From: Aulostomus chinensis
Taxonomy: Eukaryota; Chordata; Actinopteri; Syngnathiformes; Aulostomidae
Direction of reading: 5' to 3'
Length of the DNA stretch: 64,000 bases
NCBI GenBank assembly: GCA_037954235.1
Contig: JBBMOA010000001.1
Span: 16,753,480 to 16,817,479, forward strand
Position 1 is the stretch's first letter, and each line of letters starts with the position of its first letter. The notes beneath the pieces are model-generated. The model worked only from the letters and a program-made list of their open reading frames with translations. It was not told the origin of the DNA and did not search any database. The translations under genes were made by a program, and so were the position numbers. This document shows, piece by piece, positions 23,601-38,656 of the stretch.

Positions 23601-26600
23601 TGAGGTTCGTAGCAACTCTCACCACATCACTGTAGCATCATTTCTTAGGTTAGTAGCAACTCTCACTATATCACTTTAGCATCATTTTGAGATTTTTAGC
23701 AACTCTCACCACATCACTGTCGCATAATTTTGAGATTTTAAGAAACTCTCACCACATCACTGTAGCATCATTTTGAGGTTTTAAGCAACTCTTATTGCAT
23801 CACTGGAGCATCATTTTGAGGTTTTAAGCAACTCTCACCACATTACTGTAGCATCATTTTGAGGTTCGTAGCAACTCTCACTACATGACTGTCACCATCA
23901 TTTTGAGGTTTGTAGCAACTCTCACTTCATCACTTTCAGCATCATTTTGTGGATAGTAGCAACTCTCACGACATCACTGTAAGCATCATTTTTAGGTTAG
24001 TAGCAACTCTCCCGACATCACTCTTGCATCATTTTGAGGTCGGTAACAACTCTCACCACATCACTGTAGCATCATTTCTTAGGTACATAGCAACTTTCAC
24101 AACATCACTTTAGCATAATTTTGAGATTCGTAGCAACTCTCACCACATCACTCTAGCATCATTTCTTAGGTACATAGCAACTGTCACAACATCACTTTAG
24201 CATCATTTTGAGATTAGTAGCAACTATCACTACATCACAGTGGCATCATTTCTTAGGTTTTTAGCAACTCTCATTACATCACTGTAGCATCATTTTGAGG
24301 TTCGAAGAAACTCTCACGACATCACTGTCAGCATCATTTTAAGGTTAGTAGCAACTCTCACGACATCACTGTAGCATCATTTCTTAGGTTAGTAGCAACT
24401 CTCATTACATCACTGTAGCATCATTTTTAGGTTTGTAGCAACTCTCACTATATTACTTTAGCATCATTTTGAGGATAGTAGCAACTCTCACGACATCACT
24501 GGAGCCTCATTTTTAGGTTAGTAGCAACTCTCATTACATCACTGTAGCATCATTTTGAGGTTCGTAGAAACTCTCACAACATCACTGTCAGCATCATTTT
24601 AAGGTTAGTAGCAAGTCTCACTACATGACTGTCACCATCATTTTTAATTTAGTAGTAACTCTCACTACATTACTGTAGCATCATTTCTTAGGTTAGAAGC
24701 AACTCTCATTACATCAGTGGAGCCTCTTTTTGAAATAAGTAGCAACTCTCATTACATTACTTTCGCGTCATTTTGAGATTAGTAGCAACTTGCACCACAT
24801 CACTGTAGCATCATTTTCAGGTTTTTAGCAACTCTCACTACATCACTGTCAGCATCCTTTTGAGGTTTGTAGCAACTCTCACTTCATCACTTTCAGCATC
24901 ATTTTGAGGATAGTAGCAACTCTCACTACATTACTGAAGCATCATTTTGGAGGATAGTAGCAACTCTAACGACATCACTGTAAGCATCATTTTTAGGTTA
25001 GTAGCAACTCTCACGACATCACTCTAGCATCATTTTGAGGTCGGTAAAAACTCTCACCACATCACTGTAGCATCATTTCTTTGGTACATAGCGACTTTCA
25101 CAACATCACTTTAGCATCATTTTGAGATTAGTAGCAACTCTCACCACATCACTGTATCATCATTTCTTAGGTTTGTAGCAACTCTCATTACATCACTGTA
25201 GCATCATTTTGAGGTTCGTAGAAACTCTCACGACATCACTTTCAGCATCATTTTGAGATTAGTAGCAACTCTCACCATATAACTTTAGCATCATTTTGAG
25301 GATAGTAGCAACTCTCACGACATTACTGGAGCCTCATTTTGAGGTTTTTAGCAACTATCACTACATCACTGTGGCATCATTTCTTAGGTTTGTCGCAACT
25401 CTCATTACATCACTGTAGCATCATTTTGAGGTTCAAAGAAACTCTCACGACATCACTGTCAGCATCATTTTAAGGTTAGCAGCAAGTCTCACTACATGAC
25501 TGTCACCATCATTTTGAGGTTAGTAGCAACTCTCACCACATCACTGTAGAATCATTTCTTAGGTTAGTAGCAACTCTCATTACATCACTTTAGCATCATT
25601 TTGAGATTAGTAGCAACTCTCACCCCATCACTGTGGCATCATTTCTTAGGTTTTTAGCAACTCTCATTACATCACTGTAGCATCATTTTGAGGTTTTTAG
25701 CAACTCTCACGACATCACTGTCAGCATCATTTTAAGGTGAGTAGCAACTCTCACCACATCACTGTAGCATCATTTCTTAGATTAGTAGCAACTCTCACGA
25801 CATCACTGCAGCATCATTTTGAGATTTTTAGCAACTCTCACGACATCACTGTAGCATCATTTGGAGGATAGTAGCAACTCTCACTACATGACTGTCAGCA
25901 TCATTTTTAAAGGTTTTAAGCAACTCTTACTGCATCACTGGAGCATCATTTTGAGGTTTTTAGAAAACCGAATACATTACTGTAGCATCATTTTGAGGAT
26001 CGTAGCAACTCTCACTACATCACTGTAGCATCATTTTGAGGTTTTTAGCAACCTAATACATTACTGTAGCATCATTTTGAGGATCGTAGCAACTCTCACT
26101 ACATCACTGTAGAATCATTTTGAGGTTCGTAGCAACTCTCACCACATTACTTTAGCATCATTTTGAGGTTCGTAGCAACTCTCACCACATCACTGTAGCA
26201 TCATTTCTTAAGTAAGTAGCAACTCTCATTACATCACTTTGGCATGATTTTGAAATTACTATCAACTCTCACCACATCACTGTAGCATCATTTTGAGGTT
26301 CTTAACAACTCTCACTACATGACTGTCAGCATCATTTTGAGGTTTTAAGCAACTCTTACTGCATCACTGGAGCATCATTTTGAGGTCCGTAGCCACTCTC
26401 ACTTCATCACTGTAGCATCATTTGAGATTTTAAGCAACTCTCACTACATCACTGTAGCATCATTTGGAGGATAGTAGAAACTCTCACCATATCAGTGTCG
26501 CATCATTTTAAGATTTTAAGAAACTCTCACCACATCACTGTAGCATCATTTTGAGATATGAAGCAACTCTCACTACATCACTTTAGCATCATTTCTTCGA

Positions 26601-29600
26601 TGAGTAGCAACTCTCACTGGATCACTGTAGCATCATTTTGAGGTTTTTAGCAACTCTCACTACATCACTGTAGCATCATTTTGAGGGTCGTAGCAACTCT
26701 CACTACATTACTGACAGCATCATTTTGATTTTTTTTTCAACTCTCACCACATCACTTTAGCATCATTTTGAGATTTTTAGCAACTCTTTCCACATGACTG
26801 TCGCATCATTTTGAGGTTTGGAGCAACTCTCACTACATTACTGGTGCATCATTTTGAGGTTCGTGGCAACTCTCACTACATCACTGTAGCATCATTTTGA
26901 GGATTTTAGCAACTCTCACCACATCACTTTAGCATCATTTTGAGATTTTTAGCAACACTTACAACATTACTGTAGCATTATTGAGGTTCGTAGCAAGTCT
27001 CACTTCATTACTTACAGCATCATTTTGAGATTTTTAGCAACTCTCATCACATCACTTTAGCATCATTTTGAGGATAGTAGCAACTCTCACTACATGACTG
27101 TCAGCATCATTTTAAGGTTTTAAGCAACTCTTACTACATCACTGGAGCATCATTTTGACGTTCGTAGCAACTCTCACTACATCACTGTAGCATCATTTTG
27201 AGGTTTTAGCAACCTAAGACATTACTGTAGCATCATTTTGAGGATCGTAGCAACTCTCACTACATCACTGTTGCATCATTTGAGATTTTAAGCAACTCTC
27301 ACTACATCACTGTAGCATCATTTGGAGAATAGTTGCAACTCTCACCACATCACTGTAGCATCATTTTGAGGTTTTAAGCAACTCTTACTGCATCACTGGA
27401 GCATCATTTTCAGGTCCGTAGCAACTCTCACTACATCACTGTCGCATCATTTTTAGGTTTTAAGCAACTCTCACCACATTACTGTAGCATCATTTTGAGG
27501 TTCCTAGCAACTCTCACTACATGACTGTCACCATCATTTTGAGGTTTGTACCAACTCTCACTTCATCACTTTCAGCATCATTTTGAGGATAGTAGCAACT
27601 CTCACGACATCACTGTAAGCATCATTTTTAGGTTAGGAGCAACTCTCACGACATCACTCTTGCATCATTTTGAGGTCGGTAACAACTCTCACCACATCAC
27701 TGTAGCATCATTTCTTAGGTACATAGCAACTTTCACAACATCACTTTAGCATCATTTTGAGATTAGTAGCAACTCTCACTACATCACTCTAGCATCATTT
27801 TGAGGTCGGTAACAATTCTCACCACATCACAGTAGCATCATTTCTTAGGTACATAGCAACTCTCACAACATCACTTTCGCATCATTTTGAGATTAGTAGC
27901 AAGTATCACTACATCACAGTGGCATCATTTCTTAGGTTTGTAGCAACTCTCACCACATCACTGTAGCATCATTTTGAGGTTCGTAGAAACTCTCACGACA
28001 TCACTTTCAGCATCATTTTGAGATTAGTAGCAACTCTCACCATATAACTTTAGCATCATTTTGAGGATAGTAGCAACTCTCACGACATTACTGGAGCCTC
28101 ATTTTTAGGTTTTTAGCAACTATCACTACATCACTGTGGCATCAGTTCTTAGGTTTGTAGCAACTCTCACCACATCACTGTAGCATCATTTCTTAGGTTA
28201 GTAGCAACTCTCATTACATCACTTTAGCATCATTTTGAGATTAGTAGCAACTCTCACCCCATCACTGTGGCATCATTTCTTAGGTTAGTAGCAACTCTCA
28301 TTACATCACTGTCAGCATCATTTTGAGGTTTTTAGCAACTCTCACTACATGACTGTAGCATCATTTTTTAGGTTAGTAGCAACTCTCACCACATCACTGT
28401 GGCATCATTTTAAGGTTTAAAGCAACTCTTACTGCATCACTGTAGCATCATTTTGAGGATAGTAGCAAATCTCACTTCATGACTGTCAGCATCATTTTGA
28501 GGTTCGTAGCAACTCTTACTACATCACTGGAGCATCATTTTGAGTTTTTTGAAACTATTACCACATCACTGTCACATCATTTTGAGATTTTTAGCAACTG
28601 TCACGACATCACTGTAGCATCATTTGGAGGATAGTAGCAACTGTCACTACATGACTGTCAGCATCATTTTTAAAGGTTTTAAGCAACTCTTACTGCATCA
28701 CTGGAGCATCATTTTGAGGTTTTTAGTCAACCGAATACATTACTGTAGCATCATTTTGAGGATCGTAGCAACTCTCACTACATCACTGTAGCATCATTTT
28801 GAGGTTTTTAGCAACCTAATACATTACTGTAGCATCATTTTGAGGATCATAGCAACTCTCTCTACATCACTGTAGCATCATTTTGAGGTTCTTAACAACT
28901 CTCACTACATTACTATCAGCATCATTTTGAGGTTTTAAGCAACTCTTACTGCATCACTGGAGCATCATTTTGAGGTCCGTAGCAACTCTCACTACATCAC
29001 TGTAGCATCATTTGAGATTTTAAGCAACTCTCACTACATCACTGTAGCATCATTTGGAGGATAGAAGCAACTCTCACCACATCACTGGAGCATCATTTTG
29101 AGGTTCGTAGCAACTCTCACCATATCACTGTCGCATCATTTTAAGATTTTAAGAAACTCTCACCACATCACTGTAGCATCATTTTGAGATTTGAAGCAAC
29201 TCTCACTACATCACTTTAGCATCATTTCTTCGATGAGTAGCAACTCTCACTGTATCACTGTAGCATCATTTTGAGGTTTTTAGCAACTCTCACTACATCA
29301 CTGTAGCATCATTTTGAGGGTCGTAGCAACTCTCACTACATTACTGACAGCATCATTTTGATTTTTTTTTTCAACTCTCACCACATCACTTTAGCATCAT
29401 TTTGAGATTTTTAGCAACTCTTACCACATTACTGTCGCATCATTTTTAGGTTCGGAGCAACTCTCACTACATTACTGGTGCATCATTTTGAGGTTCGTGG
29501 CAACTCTCACTACATCACTGTAGCATCATTTTGAGGATTTTAGCAACTCTCACCACATCACTTTAGCATCATTTTGAGATTTTTAGCAACTCTTACCACA

Positions 29601-32600
29601 TCACTAGAGCATCATTTTGACGTTCGTATCAACTCTCACTACATCACTGTAGCATCATTTTGAGGTTTTAGCAACCTAATACATTACTGTAGCATCATTT
29701 TGAGGATCGTAGCAACTCTCTCTACATCACTGTTGCATCATTTGAGATGTTAAGCAACTCTCACTACATCACTGTCGCATCATTTGGAGGATAGTAGCAA
29801 CTCTCACCACATCACTGGAGCATCATTTTGAGGTTCGTAGCAACTCTCACTATATCACTTTAGCATCATTTTGAGATTTTTAGCAACTCTCACCACATTA
29901 CTGTCAGCATCATTTTGAGGTCTTTCGCAACTCTTACCACATCACTGTCGCATCATTTTGAGATTTTAAGAAACTCTCACCACATCACTGTAGAATCATT
30001 TTGAGGTTTTAAGCAACTCTTACTGCATCACTGGAGCATCATTTTCAGGTCCGTAGCAACTCTCACTACATCACTGTAGCATCATTTTGAGGTTTTAAGC
30101 AACTCTCACCACATTACTGTAGCATCATTTTGAGGTTTTAAGCAACTCTCACCACATTACTGTTGCATCATTTTGAGCTTCGTAGCAACTCTCACTACAT
30201 CCTGTAGCATCATTTTGAGGATTTTAGCAACTCTCCCCCCATCACTTCAGCATCATCTTTAGATTTTTTGTAACTCCTACTACATTACTGTAGCATCATT
30301 TTGAGGTTCGTAGCAACTCTCACTACATCACTGGAGCATCATTTTGAGGTTCGTAGCAACTCTCACTACATTACTGACAGCATCATTTGAGGTTTTGAGC
30401 AACTCTCATCACATCACTTTCGCATCATTATGAGATTTTTAGCAATTCTCACCACATCACTGTAGCATCATTTTGAGGATAGTAGCAAATCTCACTTCAT
30501 GACTGTCAGCATCATTTTGAGGTTCGTAGCAACTCTGACTACATCACTGGAGCATCATTTTGAGTTTTTTGAAACTATTACCACATCACTGTCACATCAT
30601 TTTGAGATTTTAAGCAACTCTAACTACATCATTGTAGCATCATTTGAAGGATAGTAGCAACTCTCACCACATCACTGTCGCATCATTTTAAGGTTTTAAG
30701 CAACTCTTACTGCATCACTTTAGCATCATTTTGAGATTAGTCGCAACTCTCACCCCATCACTGTGGCATCATTTCTTAGGTTAGTAGCAACTCTCATTAC
30801 ATCACTGTCAGCATCATTTTGAGGTTTTTAGCAACTCTCACTACATGACTGTAGCATCATTTTTTAGGTTCGTAGCAACTCTCACCACATCACTGTAGCA
30901 TCATTTCTTAAGTAAGTAGCCACTCTCATTACATCACTTTGGCATGATTTTGAAATTACTATCAACTCTCACCACATCACTGTAGCATCATTTTGATGTC
31001 ATGAGCAACTCTTACTACATCACTGTAGCATCATTTTGAGGTTATTAGCAACTCTCATTACATCACTTTAGCATCATTTTGACATTAGTTGCAACTCTCA
31101 CTACAACACTGTAGCATCATTTCTTAGGTTCGTAGCATCTCTCATTACATCACTTGATTATCATTTCTTATGTGAGAAGAAACTCTCACTACATCACTGT
31201 AGCTTTATTTTCAGTTAAGAAGAAACTCTCACTACATCACTGTAGCTTTATTTTCAGTTAAGAAGAAACTCTCAGTACATTACTGTAGCTTTATTTTCAG
31301 TTAAGAAGAAACTCTCACTACATTACTGTAAGCATCAATTTGAGGATAGTGTCAACTCTTACTTCATCACTGCATCATTTTGAGGTTCGTAGCAACTCTC
31401 ACTCCATGACTTTAGCATCAATTTTTAGGTTTTAATCAACTCTCACTACATTACTGTCAGCATCAATTTGAGCTTCCTAGTAACTCTCACTACATCACTG
31501 TCGCATCATTTCTTAGGTTCGGAGCAACTCTCATTACATCACTTTAGCATCATTTTTAAATTAGTAGCAACTGTCATTACATCACTTGAGCATCATTTTG
31601 AGGTTCGTAGAACTCTCACCACATCAGTGTAACATCATTTTGAGGTTAGTAGCAACTCTCACTACATCACTGAAGAATCATTTTGAGAATAGTTGAAACT
31701 CTCACTACATCACTGTAGCCTTATTTTGAGTTTAGCAGAAACTCTCACTACATTACTGTCAGCATCATTTTGAGGTTTTTAGCAACTCTCACCACATCAC
31801 TGGAGCATCATTTCTTAGGGTAGTAGCAACTCTTACTACATCACTGAAGCATCATTTTGAGGATAGTAGTAACTCTTACTACACCACTGTCGAATCATTT
31901 AAAGGTTCGTAGCAATTCTCACTACATTACTGTCAGCATCATTTTGAGGTTCGTAGAACTCTCACCACATCACTGTAGCATCCTTTCTTAGGTTAGTAGC
32001 AAGTCTCATTACATCACTTCAGCATCATTTTGAGGTTCGTAGCAACTCTCATGACATCACTTTAGCATCATTTTTAAATTAGTAGCAACTGTCATTACAT
32101 CACTTGAGCATCATTTTGAGGTTCGTAGAACTCTCACCACATCAGTGTAACATCATTTTGAGGTTAGTAGCAACTCTCACTACATCACTGAAGAATCATT
32201 TTGAGAATAGTTGAAACTCTCACTACATCACTGTAGCCTTATTTTGAGTTTAGCAGAAACTCTCACTACATTACTGTCAGCATCATTTTGAGGTTTTTAG
32301 CAACTCTCACCACATCACTGGAGCATCATTTCTTAGGGTAGTAGCAACTCTTACTACATCACTGAAGCATCATTTTGAGGATAGTAGTAACTCTTACTAC
32401 ACCACTGTCGAATCATTTAAAGGTTCGTAGCAATTCTCACTACATTACTGTCAGCATCATTTTGAGGTTCGTAGAACTCTCACCACATCACTGTAGCATC
32501 CTTTCTTAGGTTAGTAGCAAGTCTCATTACATCACTTCAGCATCATTTTGAGGTTCGTAGCAACTCTCATGACATCACTATCAGCATCATTTTGAGGTTA

Positions 32601-35600
32601 GTCGCAACTCTCACTACATTATTGTGGCATCATTTTGAGGTTTTTCGCAACTCTCACTACATCACTGTAGCATCATTTGTTTGGTTAGTGGCAATTCTTA
32701 TTACATCACTGTAGCATCATTTGAGCATCGTAGCAACTCTCACTAAATCACTGTAGCATCATTTTGAGGATTTTTGAAACTCCCACTTCATGAGTGTCAG
32801 CATCATTTTGAGATTAGTAGCAACTCTCACTACATCACTGTAGCATCAGTTTGAGGTTTTTAGCAACTGTCACAACATTACTGATAGCATCATTTTGAGA
32901 TTTTTAGCAACTCTCACTACATCACTATCAGCATCATTTTGAGGTTGGTAGCAACTCTCACTACATCACTGTAGCATTATTTTGAGTTAACAGAAACTCA
33001 CACTACATTACTGTCAGTATCATTTTTAGGTTTTTAGCAACTCTCACTAAATGACTTTAGCATCATTTTGAGGTTCGTAGTAGCTCTCATGACATCACTT
33101 TGGCATCATTTTGAGGTTTGTAGCAACTCTCACTACATTACTGTAGCTTTATTTTGAGTTAAGCAGAAACTGTCACTACACTACTGTCAGTATCATTTTT
33201 AGGGTTTTAGCAACTCTCACTACATCACTGTAGCATTATTTTGAGATAAGTAGCAACTCTCACTACATCACTGAAGCATCATTTTGAGATTTTTAGCAAC
33301 TCTCACTACATAACTGTAGCATCATTTTGAGGATAGTAGCAACTCTCACTACATCACTGTAGCATCATTTGGAGGATAGTAGCAACTCTCACTAAATGAC
33401 TGTCAGCATCATTTTAAGGTTTCAAGCAACTCTCACCACATCACTGTAGCATCATTCATAGATTTTAAGCAACTCTCACTACATAACTGTAGCATCATTT
33501 TGAGGTTAGTAGCAACTCTCACTACATTACTGTCAGCATCATTTTGAGGTTTTTCGCAACTCTCACCACATCACTGTAGCATCATTTTGAGGTTCGTAGC
33601 AACTCTCACTACATTACTGTTAGCATCATTTTGAGGTTCGTAGCAACTGTCATTACATCACTTGAGCATCATTTTGAGGTTCGTAGAACTCTCACCACAT
33701 CAGTGTAACATCATTTTGAGGTTAGTAGCAACTCTCACTACATCACTGAAGAATCATTTTGAGAATAGTTGAAACTCTCACTACATCACTGTAGCCTTAT
33801 TTTGAGTTTAGCAGAAACTCTCACTACATTACTGTCAGCATCATTTTGAGGTTTTTAGCAACTCTCACCACATCACTGGAGCATCATTTCTTAGGGTAGT
33901 AGCAACTCTTACTACATCACTGAAGCATCATTTTGAGGATAGTAGTAACTCTTACTACACCACTGTCGAATCATTTAAAGGTTCGTAGCAATTCTCACTA
34001 CATTACTGTCAGCATCATTTTGAGGTTCGTAGAACTCTCACCACATCACTGTAGCATCCTTTCTTAGGTTAGTAGCAAGTCTCATTACATCACTTCAGCA
34101 TCATTTTGAGGTTCGTAGCAACTCTCATGACATCACTATCAGCATCATTTTGAGGTTAGTCGCAACTCTCACTACATTATTGTGGCATCATTTTGAGGTT
34201 TTTCGCAACTCTCACTACATCACTGTAGCATCATTTGTTTGGTTAGTGGCAATTCTTATTACATCACTGTAGCATCATTTGAGCATCGTAGCAACTCTCA
34301 CGACATCACTGTAGCATCATTTTGAGGATTTTTGAAACTCCCACTTCATGAGTGTCAGCATCATTTTGAGATTAGTAGCAACTCTCACTACATCACTGTA
34401 GCATCAGTTTGAGGTTTTTAGCAACTGTCACAACATTACTGATAGCATCATTTTGAGATTTTTAGCAACTCTCACTACATCACTATCAGCATCATTTTGA
34501 GGTTGGTAGCAACTCTCACTACATCACTGTAGCATTATTTTGAGTTAACAGAAACTCACACTACATTACTGTCAGTATCATTTTTAGGTTTTTAGCAACT
34601 CTCACTAAATGACTTTAGCATCATTTTGAGGTTCGTAGTAGCTCTCATGACATCACTTTGGCATCATTTTGAGGTTTGTAGCAACTCTCACTACATTACT
34701 GTAGCTTTATTTTGAGTTAAGCAGAAACTGTCACTACACTACTGTCAGTATCATTTTTAGGGTTTTAGCAACTCTCACTACATCACTGTAGCATTATTTT
34801 GAGATAAGTAGCAACTCTCACTACATCACTGAAGCATCATTTTGAGATTTTTAGCAACTCTCACTACATAACTGTAGCATCATTTTGAGGATAGTAGCAA
34901 CTCTCACTACATCACTGTAGCATCATTTGGAGGATAGTAGCAACTCTCACTAAATGACTGTCAGCATCATTTTAAGGTTTCAAGCAACTCTCACCACATC
35001 ACTGTAGCATCATTCATAGATTTTAAGCAACTCTCACTACATAACTGTAGCATCATTTTGAGGTTAGTAGCAACTCTCACTACATCACTGTAGCATCATT
35101 TTGAGGTTTTTCGCAACTCTCACCACATCACTGTAGCATCATTTTGAGGTTCGTAGCAACTCTCACTACATTACTGTTAGCATCATTTTGAGGTTCGTAG
35201 CAACTCTCACTACATTACTGTAGCATCATTTTGAGGTTTTTCGCAACTCTCACCACATCACTGTAGCATCATTTTGAGGTTCGTAGCAACTCTCACTACA
35301 TTACTGTCAGCATCATTTTGAGGTTTTAAGCAACTCTCACTACATTACTGTAGCATCATTTTGAGGTTTTTAGCAACTCTCACCACATCACTGAAGAATC
35401 ATTTTGAGATTTTTAGCAACTCTTACTACATCACTGTAGCATCATTTTGAGGAAAGTAGCAACTCTCACTTCATGACTGTCAGCATCATTTTAAGGTTTG
35501 AAGCAACTCTCACTACATCACTGGAGCATCATTTTGAGGTTTTTAGCAACTCTCACAACATCACTGAAGCATCATTTTGAGATTTTTAGCAACTCTTACG

Positions 35601-35806
35601 ACATCACTGTAGCATCATTTTGAGCTTCGTAGCAACTCTCACTACATCACTGTAGCATCATTTTGAGGTTTTAAGCAACTCTCACTAAATCACTGTTGCA
35701 TCATTTCTTAGGTTTGTAGCAATTCTTTTTACATCACTGGAGCATCATTTCTTAGATTAGTAGCAACTCTCACTACATTACTGGAGCATCATATTGAGGT
35801 TCGTAG
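17628..35806 (+). repeat. Minisatellite block 2 (subfamily A, with long higher-order repeats)
   Basis: About 18.2 kb of the same 43-bp monomer family and orientation as block 1. Subtypes ending TTAGGTTAGT, GAGGATAGT and GAGATTAGT are frequent. Long-range copies are clear: the marker CGGTAACAACTC recurs at 18791, 20656 and 22563 with matching flanks (period about 1.87-1.91 kb). The marker CTTGAGCATCATTTTGAGG recurs at 31585, 32103 and 33661 (518- and 1558-bp duplications). No unique sequence interrupts it. Short open frames inside (for example 27546-27749) are accidental. Confidence 0.97.
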
Positions 35807-36248
35807 TGTCACGTCCCCATGGTCACGGGCATGGGGGCGTTGCATTATTTTTGACTTCCTTCCCTTCTCAGGTTCGAGCTTCATGGGGCGGAGCTGCTGA
35901 CTAATTGGGAGCACCTGGGCCCGGCGTCTCCCAGCTATAAAGCAGGCGATCAACCTGGCCGGTTGTCTCTCGCTCACTCCTCCTGGCCCACGTCGGAGCG
36001 ATGGTTGTGTTTCTTGAGTTATGTCTTGTTTAGTTCTCTGCATCCATCACACCGCACACATACACCCCCTGTACACTCATGCACACACTCGCACTCACCA
36101 CTGACACTACTGATAACCACACTCCACTGTACGTTATGGTTTGCCTTGTGTTGATTTTGCGTTACTAATAATAAATTATTAGTTGTGTTTCACGTTTAGT
36201 CTGCGTCTCCCTCCTTCGATGTCACAATTTCTGAGCCGGGTCGTGACA
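35807..36248. mobile_element. Solo LTR of a retrotransposon
   Basis: A 442-bp island starting TGTCACGTCCCC and ending GGGTCGTGACA, so the TG...CA ends extend to a 7-bp inverted repeat TGTCACG/CGTGACA. Inside are CTATAAAG (35935-35942) as a TATA box and AATAAA (36170-36175) as a polyadenylation signal, in the order expected for U3-R-U5 read on the plus strand. The flanking 4 bp are GTAG and GAAG, an imperfect target duplication. No gag or pol sequence is present, so internal recombination between two LTRs is inferred. Probably Ty3/Gypsy-like, family not determined. The small frames inside are not genes. Confidence 0.8.
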
Positions 36249-38656
36249 GAAGCAACTCTCACCACATCACTGTCGCATTATTTTGAGATTTTAAGCAACT
36301 CTCAGTACATCACTGGAGCATCATTTTGAGGTTCATCGAAACTCTCACTACATCACTGTAGCATCATTTGGAGGATAGTAGCAACTCTCACTACATGACT
36401 GTCAGCATCATTTTAAGGTTTTCAGCAACTCTCAGTACATCACTGGTGCATCATTTTGAGGATAGTAGCAACTCTCACCACATCACTTTCGCATCATTTA
36501 TTAGGTTAGAAGCAACTCTCATGACATCACTTTCGCATCTTTTTGAAATTCGTAGATACCCTCATTACATCACTGTCAGCATCATTTTGAGTTCATTATT
36601 ATCATTGAGGTTATTCGAATCTTTCACTGCATTACTGTTAGCATTATTTTGATTTCATTAGCAATTCTTACGACATCTCTGTCGCATTATTTTGAGGTTA
36701 TTAGCAACTCTTCCTACATCCCTGTAGCATTGTTTTTGAGGTCGTTAGCAACTCTTCCTACATCACTGTAGCATTTTTTGAGGTTATTCGCAAATCTTAC
36801 GACATCACTCTCAGCATCATTTTGAGATCATTAGTAACTTTAATTACATCACTGTAGCATCGTTTTGAGGTTCGTAGCAAATATTACTACAAGACTGTCA
36901 GCATCACTTTGAGGTTATTCGAAACTTTCACTACATTACTGTCAGCATCACTTTCAGTTTGTTAGCAATCCTTAGAACATCACGGTAGCATCATTTTGAG
37001 GTTCGTAGCAACTATTACTACAATAATGTCAGTATTATTTTGAGTTTATTAGCAATTCTTACGACATCACTTTCGCATTATTTTGAGTTTTTTAGCAACT
37101 CTTACTAGATTACCGTCAGCATCATTTTGAGTTCATTAGCAATTCTTACAACATCACTGTCGCATCATTTTGAGTTCATTAGCAATTCTTACGACATCAC
37201 TGTCGCATCATTTTGAGGTTATTAGCAACTATTACTACATTACTGTCAGCATCACTGAGTTTATTAGCATCCATCACCACGTGACTGTTAGCATCGTTTT
37301 GAGTTCAATAGCAATTCTGACGACATCACTGTCATCATCATTTTTAGGTTACTCGCAGCTCTAACCACATGACTGTCAGCATCACTTTGAGGTTATTCGA
37401 AACTTTCACTACATTACTGTTAGTATCATTTTGAGTTTATTAGCAATTCTTACGACATCACAGTAGCATTATTTTGAGTTTCGTAACAACTCTTACTACA
37501 TGACTGTCAGCATCACTTTGAGGTTATTCGAAACACTTACTACATTGCTGTAAGCATCACTGAGTTGATTAGCAACTATCACTACATTACAGTTAGCATC
37601 ATTTTAAGTTCATTAGCAATTCTTCCGACATCACTTTCAGCATCATTTTGAGGTTATTACCAATTCTTCTGACATCACTGTCGCATTATTTTGAGGGTGT
37701 TAGCAACTCTTACTACATTACTGTTGCATTATTTTAAGCAACTCTTTCTAACTGACTGTCAGCATCACTTTGAGGTTGTTCAAAACACTGACTAATTACT
37801 TTAAGCATCACTGAGTTAATTAGCAACTATCACTACATTACTGTTAACATCATTTTGAGTTCATTAGCAATTCTTCCGACATCACTGTCGCAATATTTTG
37901 AGGTTCGTAGCAACTTTTACTACATTACTGTCAGCATCACTTTTAGGTTATTCAAAACTTTCACTCCATTACTGTTAGCATCATTTTGAGTTCATTAGCA
38001 ATTCTTACTACATCACTGTCGCATCATTTTGAGATCATTAGCAATTCTTCCGACATCACTATCGCATTATTTTGAGGTTCGTAGCAACTCTTTCTACTTT
38101 ACTGTTGCATTATTTTGACGTTATTAGCAGCTCTCACTACATTACTGTCAGAATCATTTTGAGGTTATTAGCAGCTCTCACTAGATTACTGTCAGCATCA
38201 TTTTGAGTTCATTAGCAATTCTTACTACATTACTGTTGCATTATTTTGAGGTTAGTAGCAACTCTTACTACATGACTGTCAGCATCACTTTGAGGTTGTT
38301 TGAAACACTTACTACATTACTGTAAGCATCACTGAGTTTATTAGCAACTATCACTACATTACTGTTAGCATCATTTTGAGTTCATTAGCAATTCTTACGA
38401 CATCACTGTATTATCAATTTGAGGTTAGTTTCAACTTTTCCAAAATTACCGTCAGCATCATTTTGAGTTCATTAGCATTTCTTCCGACATCACTGTCGCA
38501 TTATTTTGAGATTATTAGCAATTCTTCCGACATCATTGTCGCATTATTTTGAAGTTCATAGAAACTCTTACTACATGACTGTCAGCATTACTTTGAGGTT
38601 ATTCGAAACTTTCACAACATTACTTTGAGCATCATTTTGAGTTCATTAGCAATTCT
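36249..38656 (+). repeat. Minisatellite block 3, switching from subfamily A to subfamily B at about 36590
   Basis: The first 340 bp continue subfamily A. From about 36590 the monomers become subfamily B, with AGCAATTCTT(A/C)CGACATC, CGAAACTTTCACTACATTAC and GAGTTCATT variants in a regular order. Two to four different monomers thus form a higher-order unit of about 130-175 bp. The block ends abruptly at 38656 inside a monomer, where the U1-U2 array begins. Confidence 0.95.

Noticed and set aside
27546..27749. Open frames in the satellite (also 36368-36652, 37170-37364, 47324-47554, 61414-61617)
   Set aside because: The monomer length is not a stable multiple of three and the frames end at random variants; the peptides are translations of the repeat.
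17628..35806. CRISPR-like array of short repeats
   Set aside because: Repeats are directly adjacent with no unique spacers, and the surroundings are eukaryotic.
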